Positions 54,143-63,554 of a stretch of DNA of 64,000 bases are shown here, one piece after another (the first letter of the stretch is position 1; each line of letters opens with the position of its first letter). The notes beneath the pieces were generated by a model. It worked only from the letters and a program-made list of their open reading frames with translations. It had not been told where the DNA came from and searched no databases. Source of the stretch: Marvinbryantia formatexigens DSM 14469 (GTDB lineage Bacteria > Bacillota > Clostridia > Lachnospirales > Lachnospiraceae). The translations under genes were made by a program, and so were the position numbers. Location of the stretch: positions 1,848,001 to 1,912,000 of the forward strand of contig NZ_CP102268.1 of the NCBI RefSeq assembly GCF_025148285.1. Reading direction: 5' to 3'.

Positions 54143-54880
54143 TCAATATCCGTACACTTCATAAATTTCATCTGTATACACGCCCGGCTCTTTGTATACA
54201 ATCAGCGGCTTTTCCACCGTGATACGGCTTCTGCCGCCCTTCAGACCCTCAATCAGAACCATATTTGGCTCTTTGTCAATGTATGGATACACCAGCTTCA
54301 TCCGCTTCGGCTCCAGATGATACTTCACCATCACCGTCATAATTTCCGTCAGCCGGAACGGGCGGTGTACCATGTAAAACCTTCCGTTTTCGCGCAGAAG
54401 ATGCGCCGCCTGGCTGACGACATCCTCCAGTGTGCAGAGAATCTCGTGACGGGCAATCGCTTTTGGAAGCTCCGGATTCACAAGCCCGTGATTTCCCGTC
54501 ATATAAGGCGGATTTGAAGTAACTACGTCAAAAGAGGCTCTTCCAAATATGGATACAGCCTCTTTTATATCTCCTTCAACTATGGAAATCCTGTCCGATA
54601 ACCCGTTCAGCTCCACGCTCCGCCGCGCCATATCCGCACTTCTCTTCTGAATCTCCAGTCCGGTAAAATGCTCGCCCGGCGTTTTCGCCTCAAGCAAAAT
54701 GGGGATGATTCCTGTACCGGTACCAAGATCCAGAACACGCTCCCGCTCCCTCACCCGGACAAAGCCGGAGAGAAGTACAGCATCCATTCCAAAGCAGAAG
54801 CCGTCTCTGCTCTGGATAATGCGGTAGCCGTTGCGCTGCAGATCATCTATCCTCTCGCCCTCATAAAGCTCAATCTTCAT
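54143..54880 (-). CDS. tRNA1(Val) adenine-37 N6-methyltransferase family protein
   Basis: 245-residue class-I SAM methyltransferase of the TrmN6/YabB type. The SAM loop is VLDLGTGTGIIPILLEAKTPG and the amino-methylation motif is NPPY in VVTSNPPYMTGNHG. The neighbourhood rsmI - this gene - ricT - holB is the same as yabB/yazA-yabC in Bacillus. It overlaps ricT by 11 bp. The exact tRNA target is inferred from family. Confidence 0.9.
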   Translation of the reverse strand: MKIELYEGERIDDLQRNGYRIIQSRDGFCFGMDAVLLSGFVRVRERERVLDLGTGTGIIPILLEAKTPGEHFTGLEIQKRSADMARRSVELNGLSDRISIVEGDIKEAVSIFGRASFDVVTSNPPYMTGNHGLVNPELPKAIARHEILCTLEDVVSQAAHLLRENGRFYMVHRPFRLTEIMTVMVKYHLEPKRMKLVYPYIDKEPNMVLIEGLKGGRSRITVEKPLIVYKEPGVYTDEIYEVYGY

Positions 54881-55805
54881 TTAGCTTGGATTTTCCTTCC
54901 TTTTTCTCCATCTTTTCCATTGCTTCCAGCTCGGCAAGCTCCCGGTCCTTATCCTGCCGGTTATCCTTGTCCTTCCTGCGCTCCTTCTTTTTGCGCGGCT
55001 TAAACTTCAGCTCGCTCACCGGATACTCGCGCAGCTCCTTCTCATCGTCGGATTCCACCAGCACCTTCACCGTCTGGCGCAGCACATTTACACTCTGCAC
55101 CTCACCCTTCAGCCCGTCCGCCGTAACTACAGAATCGCCGTTGTTCGGCAGGCGGCTGTTCAGATATTCATAAGTCTCTTCCTCATTTTTCAGACAGCAC
55201 ATCAGTCTGCCGCAAACGCCCGAAATCTTCGAAGGATTCAGAGAAAGGTTCTGCTCCTTCGCCATCTTAATGGAAACCGGCGCAAACTCCGACAGATACG
55301 AATGACAGCAGAGCGGTCGTCCGCAGGAACCGATTCCTCCCAGAATCTTTGTCTCATCGCGCACACCAATCTGGCGCAGCTCAATTCTTGTCTTGAAAAC
55401 AGACGCCAGATCCTTTACCAGCTCGCGGAAATCAATGCGTCCGTCCGCCGTAAAGTAAAACAGTATCTTATTGTTATCAAATGTGTACTCCACATCTATC
55501 AGCTTCATTTCCAGCTTATGCTTGCGGATTTTTTCCTGGCATATCGCAAACGCATCCTTCTCGCGGATACGATTGCGGCGCACCTTTTCATCGTCCTCCG
55601 CCGTAGCAACCCGCAGCACCGGCTTCAGCGGCTGGACTACCGTATCCTCCGGCACGTCGCGCGTCCCGGTAACGACGCGCCCGTACTCCACGCCGCGCGC
55701 AGTTTCGACAATTACATGCTCGCCGCGCTTTATCATCATATTTTTCGGGTCAAAATAATAGATTTTCCCGGCAGTGCGGAATCTGACCCCAACTATCTTT
55801 GTCAT
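54870..55805 (-). CDS. ricT: RicT/YaaT, PSP1-domain regulator of RNA turnover and sporulation
   Basis: 311-residue PSP1-domain protein; in Bacillus, RicT with RicA and RicF binds Fe-S clusters and steers RNase Y and phosphorelay activity. The start MTKIVGVRFRTAGKIYYFDPKN at 55805 follows GGAGAG and sits 1 bp after the holB stop. The conserved cysteines are in GIGSCGRPLCCHSYL and GVCGRLMCC. The C-terminal tail is unusually long, basic and repetitive (KPRKKKERRKDKDNRQDK). Confidence 0.93.
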   Translation of the reverse strand: MTKIVGVRFRTAGKIYYFDPKNMMIKRGEHVIVETARGVEYGRVVTGTRDVPEDTVVQPLKPVLRVATAEDDEKVRRNRIREKDAFAICQEKIRKHKLEMKLIDVEYTFDNNKILFYFTADGRIDFRELVKDLASVFKTRIELRQIGVRDETKILGGIGSCGRPLCCHSYLSEFAPVSIKMAKEQNLSLNPSKISGVCGRLMCCLKNEEETYEYLNSRLPNNGDSVVTADGLKGEVQSVNVLRQTVKVLVESDDEKELREYPVSELKFKPRKKKERRKDKDNRQDKDRELAELEAMEKMEKKEGKSKLNED

Positions 55806-55806
55806 A

Positions 55807-56802
55807 CTACTCTCCATTCTCTTTTATCAAAAGGAACAACAGTTCCATCGTCAGTTCAAAGTTTACATTTGCCGTCAGACGCGCCTTTGCTTTCTGAAGA
55901 GCCTCCAGAATCCGCTCAATGCCCTCATAGGAGCAGCGTCTCGTCTGTTCCTGGATTGCACGCAGGTTTTCACGGAAAATAATCCCGTTCGCATCGTTTG
56001 TCGCCTTAAAATACAGCACATCACGATACCAGACAGCAAGGATATCCAAATAATCGCGGATGTCCACCTTAAACTCCGTCACCGCTTTCACCGCCGCCGT
56101 AATATCCGCAATGTCCATGTCCTTCAGATGCGTCAGCAGATGAATGGCTGCGCCCTTAATCTCATTGAAATTTTCCGACGTCGCAAGCTGTACCGCTTTT
56201 CCGATATTCCCCTGCGCAAATGCAACACAGATATCCGCCTGATAATCCGGAATTTTCACGTGCTCCATAAGATACGTGCGCACCTGGGAATCCGGCACCG
56301 GCTTCGTGTTCAGCATCACACAGCGCGACAGAATCGTCTGCAGCAGCGAGGATGCATTCGTGGTAAGAAGCAGCACTACCACATAAGAGGGCGGCTCCTC
56401 TATTGTTTTCAGAAGCGCGTTCTGCGCCTGCATCGTCATTTTTTCCGCGTCATCAATAATATATATTTTGTACGGGCTGCTGTACGGACGCACCTGCACA
56501 TCCTCCACGACCTGTCCGCGGATATCGTCAACGCTGATGCTGTTCGGCTTATCATGTGTGATTTCCATGATATCGGGATGATTCCCGCCATCTGCCAGAC
56601 GGCATGAGTGACATTTGCCACAGGGCCTTTCCTCATCGCTCTCACAATTCAGCGCTTTGGCAAACGCACGCGCGATTGTCTTTTTTCCGGAACCCTTTTC
56701 TCCGTTTAAAATATATGCATGAGACACCTTGCCCGACGCGATTGCATTCTGCAGATGCGCTATCACGTCCTTATGTCCGATTATCTGACGAAATCCTTTC
56801 AT
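55807..56802 (-). CDS. holB: DNA polymerase III subunit delta'
   Basis: 331-residue clamp-loader subunit. The start MKGFRQIIGHKDVIAHLQNAI at 56802 follows GGGAGCAGG. Walker A is GEKGSGKK (34-41). Zinc-binding cysteines are C53, C61, C64 and C67 (NCESDEERPCGKCHSC). Further motifs are ISVDDIRGQVVEDV and IIDDAEKMTMQAQNALLKTIEEPPSY. It overlaps the upstream kinase-like gene by 4 bp. Confidence 0.95.
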   Translation of the reverse strand: MKGFRQIIGHKDVIAHLQNAIASGKVSHAYILNGEKGSGKKTIARAFAKALNCESDEERPCGKCHSCRLADGGNHPDIMEITHDKPNSISVDDIRGQVVEDVQVRPYSSPYKIYIIDDAEKMTMQAQNALLKTIEEPPSYVVVLLLTTNASSLLQTILSRCVMLNTKPVPDSQVRTYLMEHVKIPDYQADICVAFAQGNIGKAVQLATSENFNEIKGAAIHLLTHLKDMDIADITAAVKAVTEFKVDIRDYLDILAVWYRDVLYFKATNDANGIIFRENLRAIQEQTRRCSYEGIERILEALQKAKARLTANVNFELTMELLFLLIKENGE

Positions 56803-57407
56803 GCCCTGCTCCCTTCTTTCTGGCACTGGCGGATGAATTCTGCAACCTCCTGCATACATTCCTCCCGGTCATTATCATTGTGAAAACGCCGCGTAATCCC
56901 CGCCTTCTGCAGATTTTCCTCTGAAAAATCCACCGCGTCCGCCAGAAATCTTCTGCACATTTCCTCAAACTTACGGTTCTGCGGCTTGCGCTCCCGCTTG
57001 AGCGCGCGCTCCAGGCGGTTTCCATCATCCACTTCTATATAAATGGGGACCACCCTATCCTTCCCGTAGTATTCCCTCAATTTCACATAAGACTCCAGCG
57101 TCCCGATTGCAATGTAATCGAAATGCTCCAAATCTGTATGCTCATCATCCACCGTGAAATACTTCCAGATACCGTGAACGGTCTGATAAGCGCGCAGCTC
57201 TATAATCTTTCCCTGACGCTGCAGCTCCTCCGCTTCAGCATCCGTGACAAAATGATACTCCACGCCGTCGGTTTCCTTCTCACGAATCGGTCTGGTCGTA
57301 TACATCACCAGATTTCTAAGCCCCAGCTCCGGTCTGCCCGCTATTTCCTTGAATATCGTGTCCTTCCCTGTAGAGCTTTTACCCATAATATAAAATAATT
57401 TTCCCAT
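56799..57407 (-). CDS. Guanylate-kinase-like protein
   Basis: 202-residue P-loop kinase. P-loop GKSSTGKD (9-16; a Thr replaces the usual Gly of GPSGxGK). MYTTRPIREKETDGVEYHFVT is the GMP-binding signature of guanylate kinases; IYIEVDDGNRLERALKRER follows. The start MGKLFYIMGKSSTG at 57407 is 4 nt after GAGGGCT. The location before holB, rather than with rpoZ, is common in Clostridia for a second gmk paralogue. Activity on GMP is likely but unproved. Confidence 0.82.
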   Translation of the reverse strand: MGKLFYIMGKSSTGKDTIFKEIAGRPELGLRNLVMYTTRPIREKETDGVEYHFVTDAEAEELQRQGKIIELRAYQTVHGIWKYFTVDDEHTDLEHFDYIAIGTLESYVKLREYYGKDRVVPIYIEVDDGNRLERALKRERKPQNRKFEEMCRRFLADAVDFSEENLQKAGITRRFHNDNDREECMQEVAEFIRQCQKEGSRA

Positions 57408-57524
57408 TTCAGCCCTCTTTGCGCTGCCGCTTTCCATGCGCGGCAGCCCCTTTGCTGCTATGCTTCCGTACCTTTTATCATACTATAAAAATGGTGCCCG
57501 TGTCAAATAATATCCACACGAACA

Positions 57525-58776
57525 CACGACAAACGCATGAATGATTCCTATCGTCCAATTTCTGTTTTTCTTATTTTTTTAAGATTCCAATACTTCTTCC
57601 AAATGCTTGATTGGACGCAATCCAATTACATATCTCTTTTTTCTCATGGATAATTTATGTCTTGACACCTCTGCTGTCTTCAGTATACTTAAACTCCATT
57701 TCCTGATAATATTCAGGTTCTGTGCCGCCATCTTATCAATCGTTGTGTTTGCATCTTCCCGGAATGTCACATCCAAATGCCAGTGCATACTCTCTATACT
57801 CCAATGACCTCTTACCGCCCGGCTTACTGTTTCTATTTCTTCCTTCAGACTGCTGATAAAATACCGGTATTCTATCAGCCGCTTCCCTTCTTTTTCCAAT
57901 GTCTTCCGTTCCATTATGATACTTTTCAGACCTTTCCAGGCTTTCTTCTGGCTTAGCCATTTTATTTTTTCCGTCTGGTAATACTCCCTTGTTTCAATCT
58001 GTCCATGTGCTTTTTCCTGTGTTTTCTTATAAATTCCCCTTTCCTTTATCTCCTTCCGGAACTCCGGGTCTTCAAAATATTCTCTTACATCCTCATATAA
58101 TGTTCCCTGGTTTGCTTTTAACGAAAGAACATAATCTGCCCTCTTATTCCTTATCTTTTCTGCTATCGCTGTCTGGGTCCCCATTGCATCTATGGTTACA
58201 ATCTGCCCTTTTACCTGTATTTTCTCCAGTAACTCAGGAATGGCTGTTATCTCATTGCTCTTTTCCCCGACAGCCTTCTGCCCAAGGCAGTACCCGTCTT
58301 CCTTACTCCACGCGGAAACAATATGGCCGGGTTTCTCTCCATTCCTCTTATTGGAACGCATGGTTTTACCATCAATACATATGATTTTTTTCAGCAGTTC
58401 CCCTTCGTTCCTGTTTAACCGCTCCTGCCATTTCCCATAAAGCTGCTGCAGGATCTCCGGTGACACCATTCCCATAACCCGCCGCAGGGTATCATGCGAT
58501 GGCGGACCATTTTTCAGTTCAATGTACTTACGCAAATAATCCTGATAATCCTCAGCAAACAGGGCCATTTCTACCCAGTCATCTGCATTTGCAAGAGTCG
58601 CAAACAGCACAATTACCAGGATATCCTTTAACGTATGCCGGACTTTGCTTTGCTGGCGGCTGTCTTCAATATATTCCATCCATTCTAATAATTCCTGCAT
58701 ATCTTCACTCCCCTTTTCTTTTATTTTAACAGAAAAGAGGCGTGTTCACAATTTGTTTACTCATGCGTTTGTCGTG
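57525..58776 (-). mobile_element. ISAs1-family insertion sequence, complete
   Basis: 1252 bp bounded by 16-bp perfect inverted repeats (CACGACAAACGCATGA at the left end, its complement at the right) and 9-bp direct target repeats ACACGAACA (57516-57524 and 58777-58785). It carries one intact transposase gene, so it is probably young. It landed in the gap between the guanylate-kinase-like gene and the saccharopine-dehydrogenase-like gene. Confidence 0.9.
57579..58700 (-). CDS. ISAs1-family transposase
   Basis: 373-residue DDE transposase of the ISAs1 family. The start follows GGGGAG. The N-terminal DUF4338-like region has SKVRHTLKDILVIVLFATLANADDW. Catalytic Asp residues are in ICIDGKTMR (D110) and VTIDAMGTQ (D171), with the late region HWSIESMHWHLDVTFREDAN carrying the family Glu/Asp. 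Full length and uninterrupted. Confidence 0.95.
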   Translation of the reverse strand: MQELLEWMEYIEDSRQQSKVRHTLKDILVIVLFATLANADDWVEMALFAEDYQDYLRKYIELKNGPPSHDTLRRVMGMVSPEILQQLYGKWQERLNRNEGELLKKIICIDGKTMRSNKRNGEKPGHIVSAWSKEDGYCLGQKAVGEKSNEITAIPELLEKIQVKGQIVTIDAMGTQTAIAEKIRNKRADYVLSLKANQGTLYEDVREYFEDPEFRKEIKERGIYKKTQEKAHGQIETREYYQTEKIKWLSQKKAWKGLKSIIMERKTLEKEGKRLIEYRYFISSLKEEIETVSRAVRGHWSIESMHWHLDVTFREDANTTIDKMAAQNLNIIRKWSLSILKTAEVSRHKLSMRKKRYVIGLRPIKHLEEVLES

Positions 58777-58848
58777 ACACGAACACCTGCTCTTTGCGTG
58801 CACCTTTTTGTTATTATCTGTTCCGTTCGCAATAACACCGCTTTCTCA

Positions 58849-60105
58849 TTACGCCGGCAGCTCTTTTATCTCATAACGAAAACCGCTCTCCTCCATCAGC
58901 TTCAGATACGGCTTCGGTTCGAAGTATTCCGGCGAAAATACCCCGGCGTCCTTCCAGATGCCGCGTCCGATCAGCTCCAGTGCCAGCGCCGCCCCAAAAC
59001 CGGTCTGGGCAGTCACTGCCTGACAGCCCCAGCGCTTCATGGATTCCTGGTTATCGAAGGGCTGATAAAGAAAATACTCTTTTCGCTCTCCGTTTTTCTT
59101 TCCAACACAATGAACTCCCACCAGCATTTTGCCCGTCATCTCACTGCCAATGTCCTTCGGCTGCGGCGCGCACGCCGCCACTACATCGCGGGGCACCACC
59201 TGCACGCCGCCCACCTGCACCGGATGAAGGCTGCGAAGTCCCAGTCTGTCCAGAACTTTAAGCGCCGTAATAAGATTTTCATCCAGGCTGATTTTAAAGG
59301 TCGCTTTCTTCAGACCATACTGCTTCAGATAACGCGGCAGCGTTACAACCTCCTCATGCTCCACTTTCACCAGTGTGTTGCATCCGACACCTTCCGGCAT
59401 CTCGAAGGTTTCCTGCCCCGCAAATGCTTTTTCCACAAAAAATCCGCCTTTATCCTCATCATATTCCACATTGGGATTCATCACCTCATCCAGGACAGTC
59501 CACACATTAAAACCGAACATGATGTCATCCGGGTCCGCGCCCGGAACGGACAGATTCCCTCCGTCCTTCACATGCACCTCACAAATTTCATCCAGCAGCT
59601 CCGTCGCCGCATATTTGGCAAACACATTCACTACACCTGGGTCGATACCGATGCAGATTACCGCCATCTGTCCCTTTCGGCGCCATGCTTCATGACGGTC
59701 GAAGTTGTATTTTGTCATCGGTTCCAGATAGCTGTTCTCGATTCCCAGACCGTAAGCCGGCTTCTCCATCGGGACCGACCATGTTCCCATGCTGGCATAA
59801 TTACAGCCCGTCTCAAATGCCGCATCAAATATTATGTTACTTGCAAAAGGCGGCGCAGCGTCCATCACAAAATCAATATGATGCTCCCGGATAAGCCGCT
59901 GCATTTCCTCCCGGTCTGTGGCATTCACCTTTGATACCGCAAAACGCCTCTCATCGCCAAGCATCGCTGCCACTTCCTGCGCCCGTTTTTCATCATAATC
60001 GCAAATCAGCACATAAGAGAGCCATGCGCTGTCCGGGTCCCTCCACTGCAGAATTTTTAAAATGCTCTCTCCGACAGCACCCGCTCCAACCAGCATCATT
60101 CTCAT
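58849..60105 (-). CDS. Saccharopine dehydrogenase/carboxynorspermidine synthase family protein
   Basis: 418-residue NAD(P)-dependent enzyme. The start MRMMLVGAGAVGES at 60105 is preferred (AGAGGAAG before it). The Rossmann motif is VGAGAVG. The family fits carboxy(nor)spermidine or saccharopine dehydrogenases; GIDPGVVNVFAKYAA and CNYASMGTW are typical of the carboxynorspermidine-synthase branch. It follows potABCD in the same direction, supporting a role in polyamine synthesis. The exact product is inferred. Confidence 0.82.
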   Translation of the reverse strand: MRMMLVGAGAVGESILKILQWRDPDSAWLSYVLICDYDEKRAQEVAAMLGDERRFAVSKVNATDREEMQRLIREHHIDFVMDAAPPFASNIIFDAAFETGCNYASMGTWSVPMEKPAYGLGIENSYLEPMTKYNFDRHEAWRRKGQMAVICIGIDPGVVNVFAKYAATELLDEICEVHVKDGGNLSVPGADPDDIMFGFNVWTVLDEVMNPNVEYDEDKGGFFVEKAFAGQETFEMPEGVGCNTLVKVEHEEVVTLPRYLKQYGLKKATFKISLDENLITALKVLDRLGLRSLHPVQVGGVQVVPRDVVAACAPQPKDIGSEMTGKMLVGVHCVGKKNGERKEYFLYQPFDNQESMKRWGCQAVTAQTGFGAALALELIGRGIWKDAGVFSPEYFEPKPYLKLMEESGFRYEIKELPA

Positions 60106-60212
60106 AGGATAACGCTTCCTCTCTTCCTCATTTTTATGCCGCTTATTTTTCCGGCTGCCCTTTTTCCACTCCGGACAGCCGGTTTTCGGTCTGTTTTTCT
60201 CTATTTCCGACA

Positions 60213-61940
60213 TCAATAACTCTGTCTGCGCCTTTTGGATGCAAGCATCGCAATAATTGCTGCAACCGCCAGTATAATCAGCCCCCAGCCCCACACCGGC
60301 ATATCGTTAATATTAAAGCAGCGCACGCTAATCCACATTTTGTTAATTGCCTCATTTTGTGCATCATCAAAATATACCATTATCGACGACCTTGCGATTG
60401 CCTCCTGCGAAGGATACTGGGCAAAAAGCTGCCGCTTCACCTGGTCTGCCGGGGCCGTGATTACATAATCTTCACTGTTTTCATCTTCTGTAAAGAAATA
60501 TCCGATATTATAATCGGCCACATCCTCCTCATCCTCTTCCGCCCCGTAGCACCAGTCGGCATACTCAAAAATGCGTTCATCCTCTCCGCCGGAAATCACA
60601 GAGGTGTAGCCAATATAATACATATTGCGGATGACGTTGTCCGGTCTGGAATTAAAATTAATGAATGCTTCCGCAGCGTGCTGCTTCGCCGCATCGTCTC
60701 CGATGCCGCTCTTTAACATCACCCAGCCGTCAAAATAAATATTGGTGGATTCCACCGGCACCGCAAATGCAAGTGTAAAATCATCCTCATCCGCCTGGTC
60801 CATCGTATAGACCGCATCGCCGGACCACTGATAGTTCGCCGCAACCTTGCCGGTCACCATATCTGCCTTTCCGGAATCTGTCTCAAAAGAATATGCGTTA
60901 TTTTTTACGCTCTGCAGATAATCCTGCACCAATGCGATTGTTTCCGGAGAAGTATCATTCATTTCCTGCTCCAGACGTTTCTGATAATCCGCCTCCTGCA
61001 AAAATTCCTCTGATGTAAGCAGGTCCGATTTCAGAGCGCCCAGCGCTGCAAAGTAGGAATCCCGCACATTATCCTTAATCGTCACCTGACGATAATAAGC
61101 CGGATTATTCAATATTTTCCAGCTCGACGCATCCTCTTCCGTCACAAGCTCCGGATTGTACACGATACCGGTAATTCCCCACATATAGCCTGCCGCGTAC
61201 TTTGCCCACGCCTCTCCATTAATCTCGTTTGCTTCGAAAATAGAACGGATATAGGGAGATACTCCATTGATATAGTAATTATTTTCATCCGCAGTATCAA
61301 AAAATTCATCTGACAGAGGTACAAGCTGATTCTCTGCCATCAGCTTCATTATCATATACTCGGAAGGGCAGACGAGGTCATACACATCCCCCAGAGTAAG
61401 CATATTGTAAAGATCCTCATTCGTTCCGAAGGTAGAATACTCCACATTTACTTTAATCCCATAGGTTTCCAGATACCACTCTTCAAAGTCCTCCACCATA
61501 GAGTTTACACCTATGATGTCCCCGCTCTCCAGGTCGATTGTTTCCTCCTCATCCCAGTCTCCCAGGTCGATATATTCCTCCCAGTTGCACACCCGCAGCG
61601 TGACCTCCGGCACATTGCCGCTCCCGTCTGCGCTGCCGGTTTCCTGCACATCTCCTGCTGCATGTGTTGCATCCTGCTGCAGTTCTCCTTTTGTCCGGGT
61701 TTCATCTTCATTCGTGTCACCTGTTGTCCGGGTTACATCCTCCTGTGCGTCACTTGCTGCACGTGTTGCATTTTCCCGTGCGTCACTTGCTGCACGTGTT
61801 GCATTTTCCCGTACATCATCTTCCGCATATGCTGCATCCGTCTGCGTATCACTTGCTGCATATGCTGCATTCACCATGCTCCCGCAGAGCAATGTACCGC
61901 AAAGAGCCGCCGCGGCGATTCTGTATAAATCTTTTTTCAT
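60213..61940 (-). CDS. potD: Spermidine/putrescine-binding protein PotD with N-terminal repeats and C-terminal anchor
   Basis: 575-residue PotD-like binding protein, longer than the usual 350-360. The ATG at 61940 overlaps the potC stop. A signal peptide is at residues 1-28 (ending AAYA), without a convincing lipobox. Residues 34-99 are six 11-residue Ala/Thr/Asp-rich repeats (ENATRAASDAR type). The binding domain starts near 110 (VTLRVCNWEEYIDLGDWDEEE…YSTFGTNEDLYNML), has ALGALKSDLLTSEEF and YQWSGDAVYTMDQA, and a predicted membrane anchor WGWGLIILAVAAIIAMLASKRRR ends the protein. Both additions are unusual; the protein is probably membrane-tethered by its C-terminus. Confidence 0.9.
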   Translation of the reverse strand: MKKDLYRIAAAALCGTLLCGSMVNAAYAASDTQTDAAYAEDDVRENATRAASDARENATRAASDAQEDVTRTTGDTNEDETRTKGELQQDATHAAGDVQETGSADGSGNVPEVTLRVCNWEEYIDLGDWDEEETIDLESGDIIGVNSMVEDFEEWYLETYGIKVNVEYSTFGTNEDLYNMLTLGDVYDLVCPSEYMIMKLMAENQLVPLSDEFFDTADENNYYINGVSPYIRSIFEANEINGEAWAKYAAGYMWGITGIVYNPELVTEEDASSWKILNNPAYYRQVTIKDNVRDSYFAALGALKSDLLTSEEFLQEADYQKRLEQEMNDTSPETIALVQDYLQSVKNNAYSFETDSGKADMVTGKVAANYQWSGDAVYTMDQADEDDFTLAFAVPVESTNIYFDGWVMLKSGIGDDAAKQHAAEAFINFNSRPDNVIRNMYYIGYTSVISGGEDERIFEYADWCYGAEEDEEDVADYNIGYFFTEDENSEDYVITAPADQVKRQLFAQYPSQEAIARSSIMVYFDDAQNEAINKMWISVRCFNINDMPVWGWGLIILAVAAIIAMLASKRRRQSY

Positions 61941-62749
61941 CACACACCCGCCCTTTCCGATTCTGCTGTTTCCTTCCGCGCCCGCAGATTCATCACCACA
62001 ACAATCAGGATAACTACCGCAAAGATTACCGTAGACAATGCCCAGAGCGCCGTCTTAATGGTGGTCTGCGACCCTTTTGTTGCGTTCACCACATAGGTGC
62101 TGATTGTATCGAAGGTAGCCGGCTTTGTGTAGGTTGCAACAAAATAATCATCCAGAGAAAGCGTAACTGCCAGCGCAAAACCGGATACGATTCCCGGCAG
62201 AATCTGTGGAATGACTACCTTCCAGAGTGCTTTCGCCGGAGTTGCCCCCAAATCCAGCGCCGCCTCATAAATGCTGGAATCCATCTGCTTCAGCTTCGGG
62301 ACGACCGATAAAAATACGAAGGGCGCACACAATGTCACATGACCTGCAAGCAGCGGAATAAAGGTGTCCTTACTCACACCCAGAACCACAACCAGCAGAA
62401 TGCAGATGGAAAAACCTGTCACCACATCCGCATTGACAACCGGTATCTCATTTACCGTGGAGATTACGGACGATGCCCTTTTCCCGCTGTAAAAAGAACC
62501 GATTGCACCCATCGTTCCCAGAAGCGTTGCGATTGCCGCCGCAGAAAATGCCAGCGCTATCGTCCCCAGAATCATATCCCGCAGCTCCGGTGTCGTAAAT
62601 AATGTCACATAATTTTTCAGAGAAAATCCCCGTATCACACCAATTTGTGTGGCATCCGTAAAGCTGTACACTGCCAGAACAAGAATCGGCAGATACAAAA
62701 ATATCAGAACAAATGCAATTACTGCAGCTTTCCATGCCTTTTTCATCAT
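61940..62749 (-). CDS. potC: Spermidine/putrescine ABC transporter permease PotC
   Basis: 269-residue inner-membrane permease with six predicted spans. The EAA loop is YEAALDLGATPAKALWKVVIPQILPGI, followed by LSLDDYFVATY, typical of PotC. It overlaps potB by 4 bp and shares one base with the potD start. Confidence 0.94.
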   Translation of the reverse strand: MMKKAWKAAVIAFVLIFLYLPILVLAVYSFTDATQIGVIRGFSLKNYVTLFTTPELRDMILGTIALAFSAAAIATLLGTMGAIGSFYSGKRASSVISTVNEIPVVNADVVTGFSICILLVVVLGVSKDTFIPLLAGHVTLCAPFVFLSVVPKLKQMDSSIYEAALDLGATPAKALWKVVIPQILPGIVSGFALAVTLSLDDYFVATYTKPATFDTISTYVVNATKGSQTTIKTALWALSTVIFAVVILIVVVMNLRARKETAESERAGV

Positions 62750-63543
62750 AACAGTGCACCCCCTCTCGGATTCTGCTCTTCCTCCATACCTCTGGTCAGC
62801 AGCGTAAACAGACAGATAATCGCAAGAAGAATCAGGGCAATCATCGACCCGCCATTCCAGTTATATGCCGCAAAGTAGCTTCCAATGAGACTTCCCATAA
62901 TGTATGTGCTGTTATACAACATATCCAGTACCACATAATTTGTCATCGCCGGCAAAAATACCATTGCAATGCCACTTACGATACCCGGCACGGACAGCGG
63001 CAATGTCACTTTTAAAAATGCTTCCCGCTCATTTGCCCCCAAATCGCGCGCCGCCTCCAGAAGCGATTCGTCAAGCTTTACAATCGTGTTGTATATCGGA
63101 AGAATCATAAACGGAAGGAAATCGTAGGTCATACCGATTACCGCGTTAAAGAACGGGTAAAACGCCAGATTATGCTCAATTAACGTCAGAATTTCCTTCA
63201 GCGCCGTAATGCGCAGTGAAAAATTAATCCACATCGGCATAATAAAAATCATTACTATCACCGACTTTGCTTTCAGCTTGCTTTTTGCAAGAATATACGC
63301 CGTCGGGTATGCAAGCAGCAGACAGACCGCCGTCGTCGTGATGGACACAGCAAAGCTGTAGACAAGCGTTCCCAGCGTGTTCGGGTTTGTGAAAAAGCCT
63401 GTCAGATTTGACATGGTAAACTGTCCCTGTCCATTTGTAAACGCATAGTAAATCAGCACCAGCAGCGGTGCGACAACAAAAAGCGCCAGAAAAAGCGCGT
63501 AGGGAATTCCCAGACTTTTTCTGGAAAATGTAATTCTGCCCAT
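62746..63543 (-). CDS. potB: Spermidine/putrescine ABC transporter permease PotB
   Basis: 265-residue permease. The start MGRITFSRKSLGIPYALFLALFV at 63543 follows AGGAGGGAAAG, 11 bp after the potA stop. The EAA loop is LLEAARDLGANEREAFLKVTLPLSVPGI; the protein ends ITLLTRGMEEEQ-like. Partner of PotC. Confidence 0.94.
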   Translation of the reverse strand: MGRITFSRKSLGIPYALFLALFVVAPLLVLIYYAFTNGQGQFTMSNLTGFFTNPNTLGTLVYSFAVSITTTAVCLLLAYPTAYILAKSKLKAKSVIVMIFIMPMWINFSLRITALKEILTLIEHNLAFYPFFNAVIGMTYDFLPFMILPIYNTIVKLDESLLEAARDLGANEREAFLKVTLPLSVPGIVSGIAMVFLPAMTNYVVLDMLYNSTYIMGSLIGSYFAAYNWNGGSMIALILLAIICLFTLLTRGMEEEQNPRGGALL

Positions 63544-63554
63544 CGCTTTCCCTC

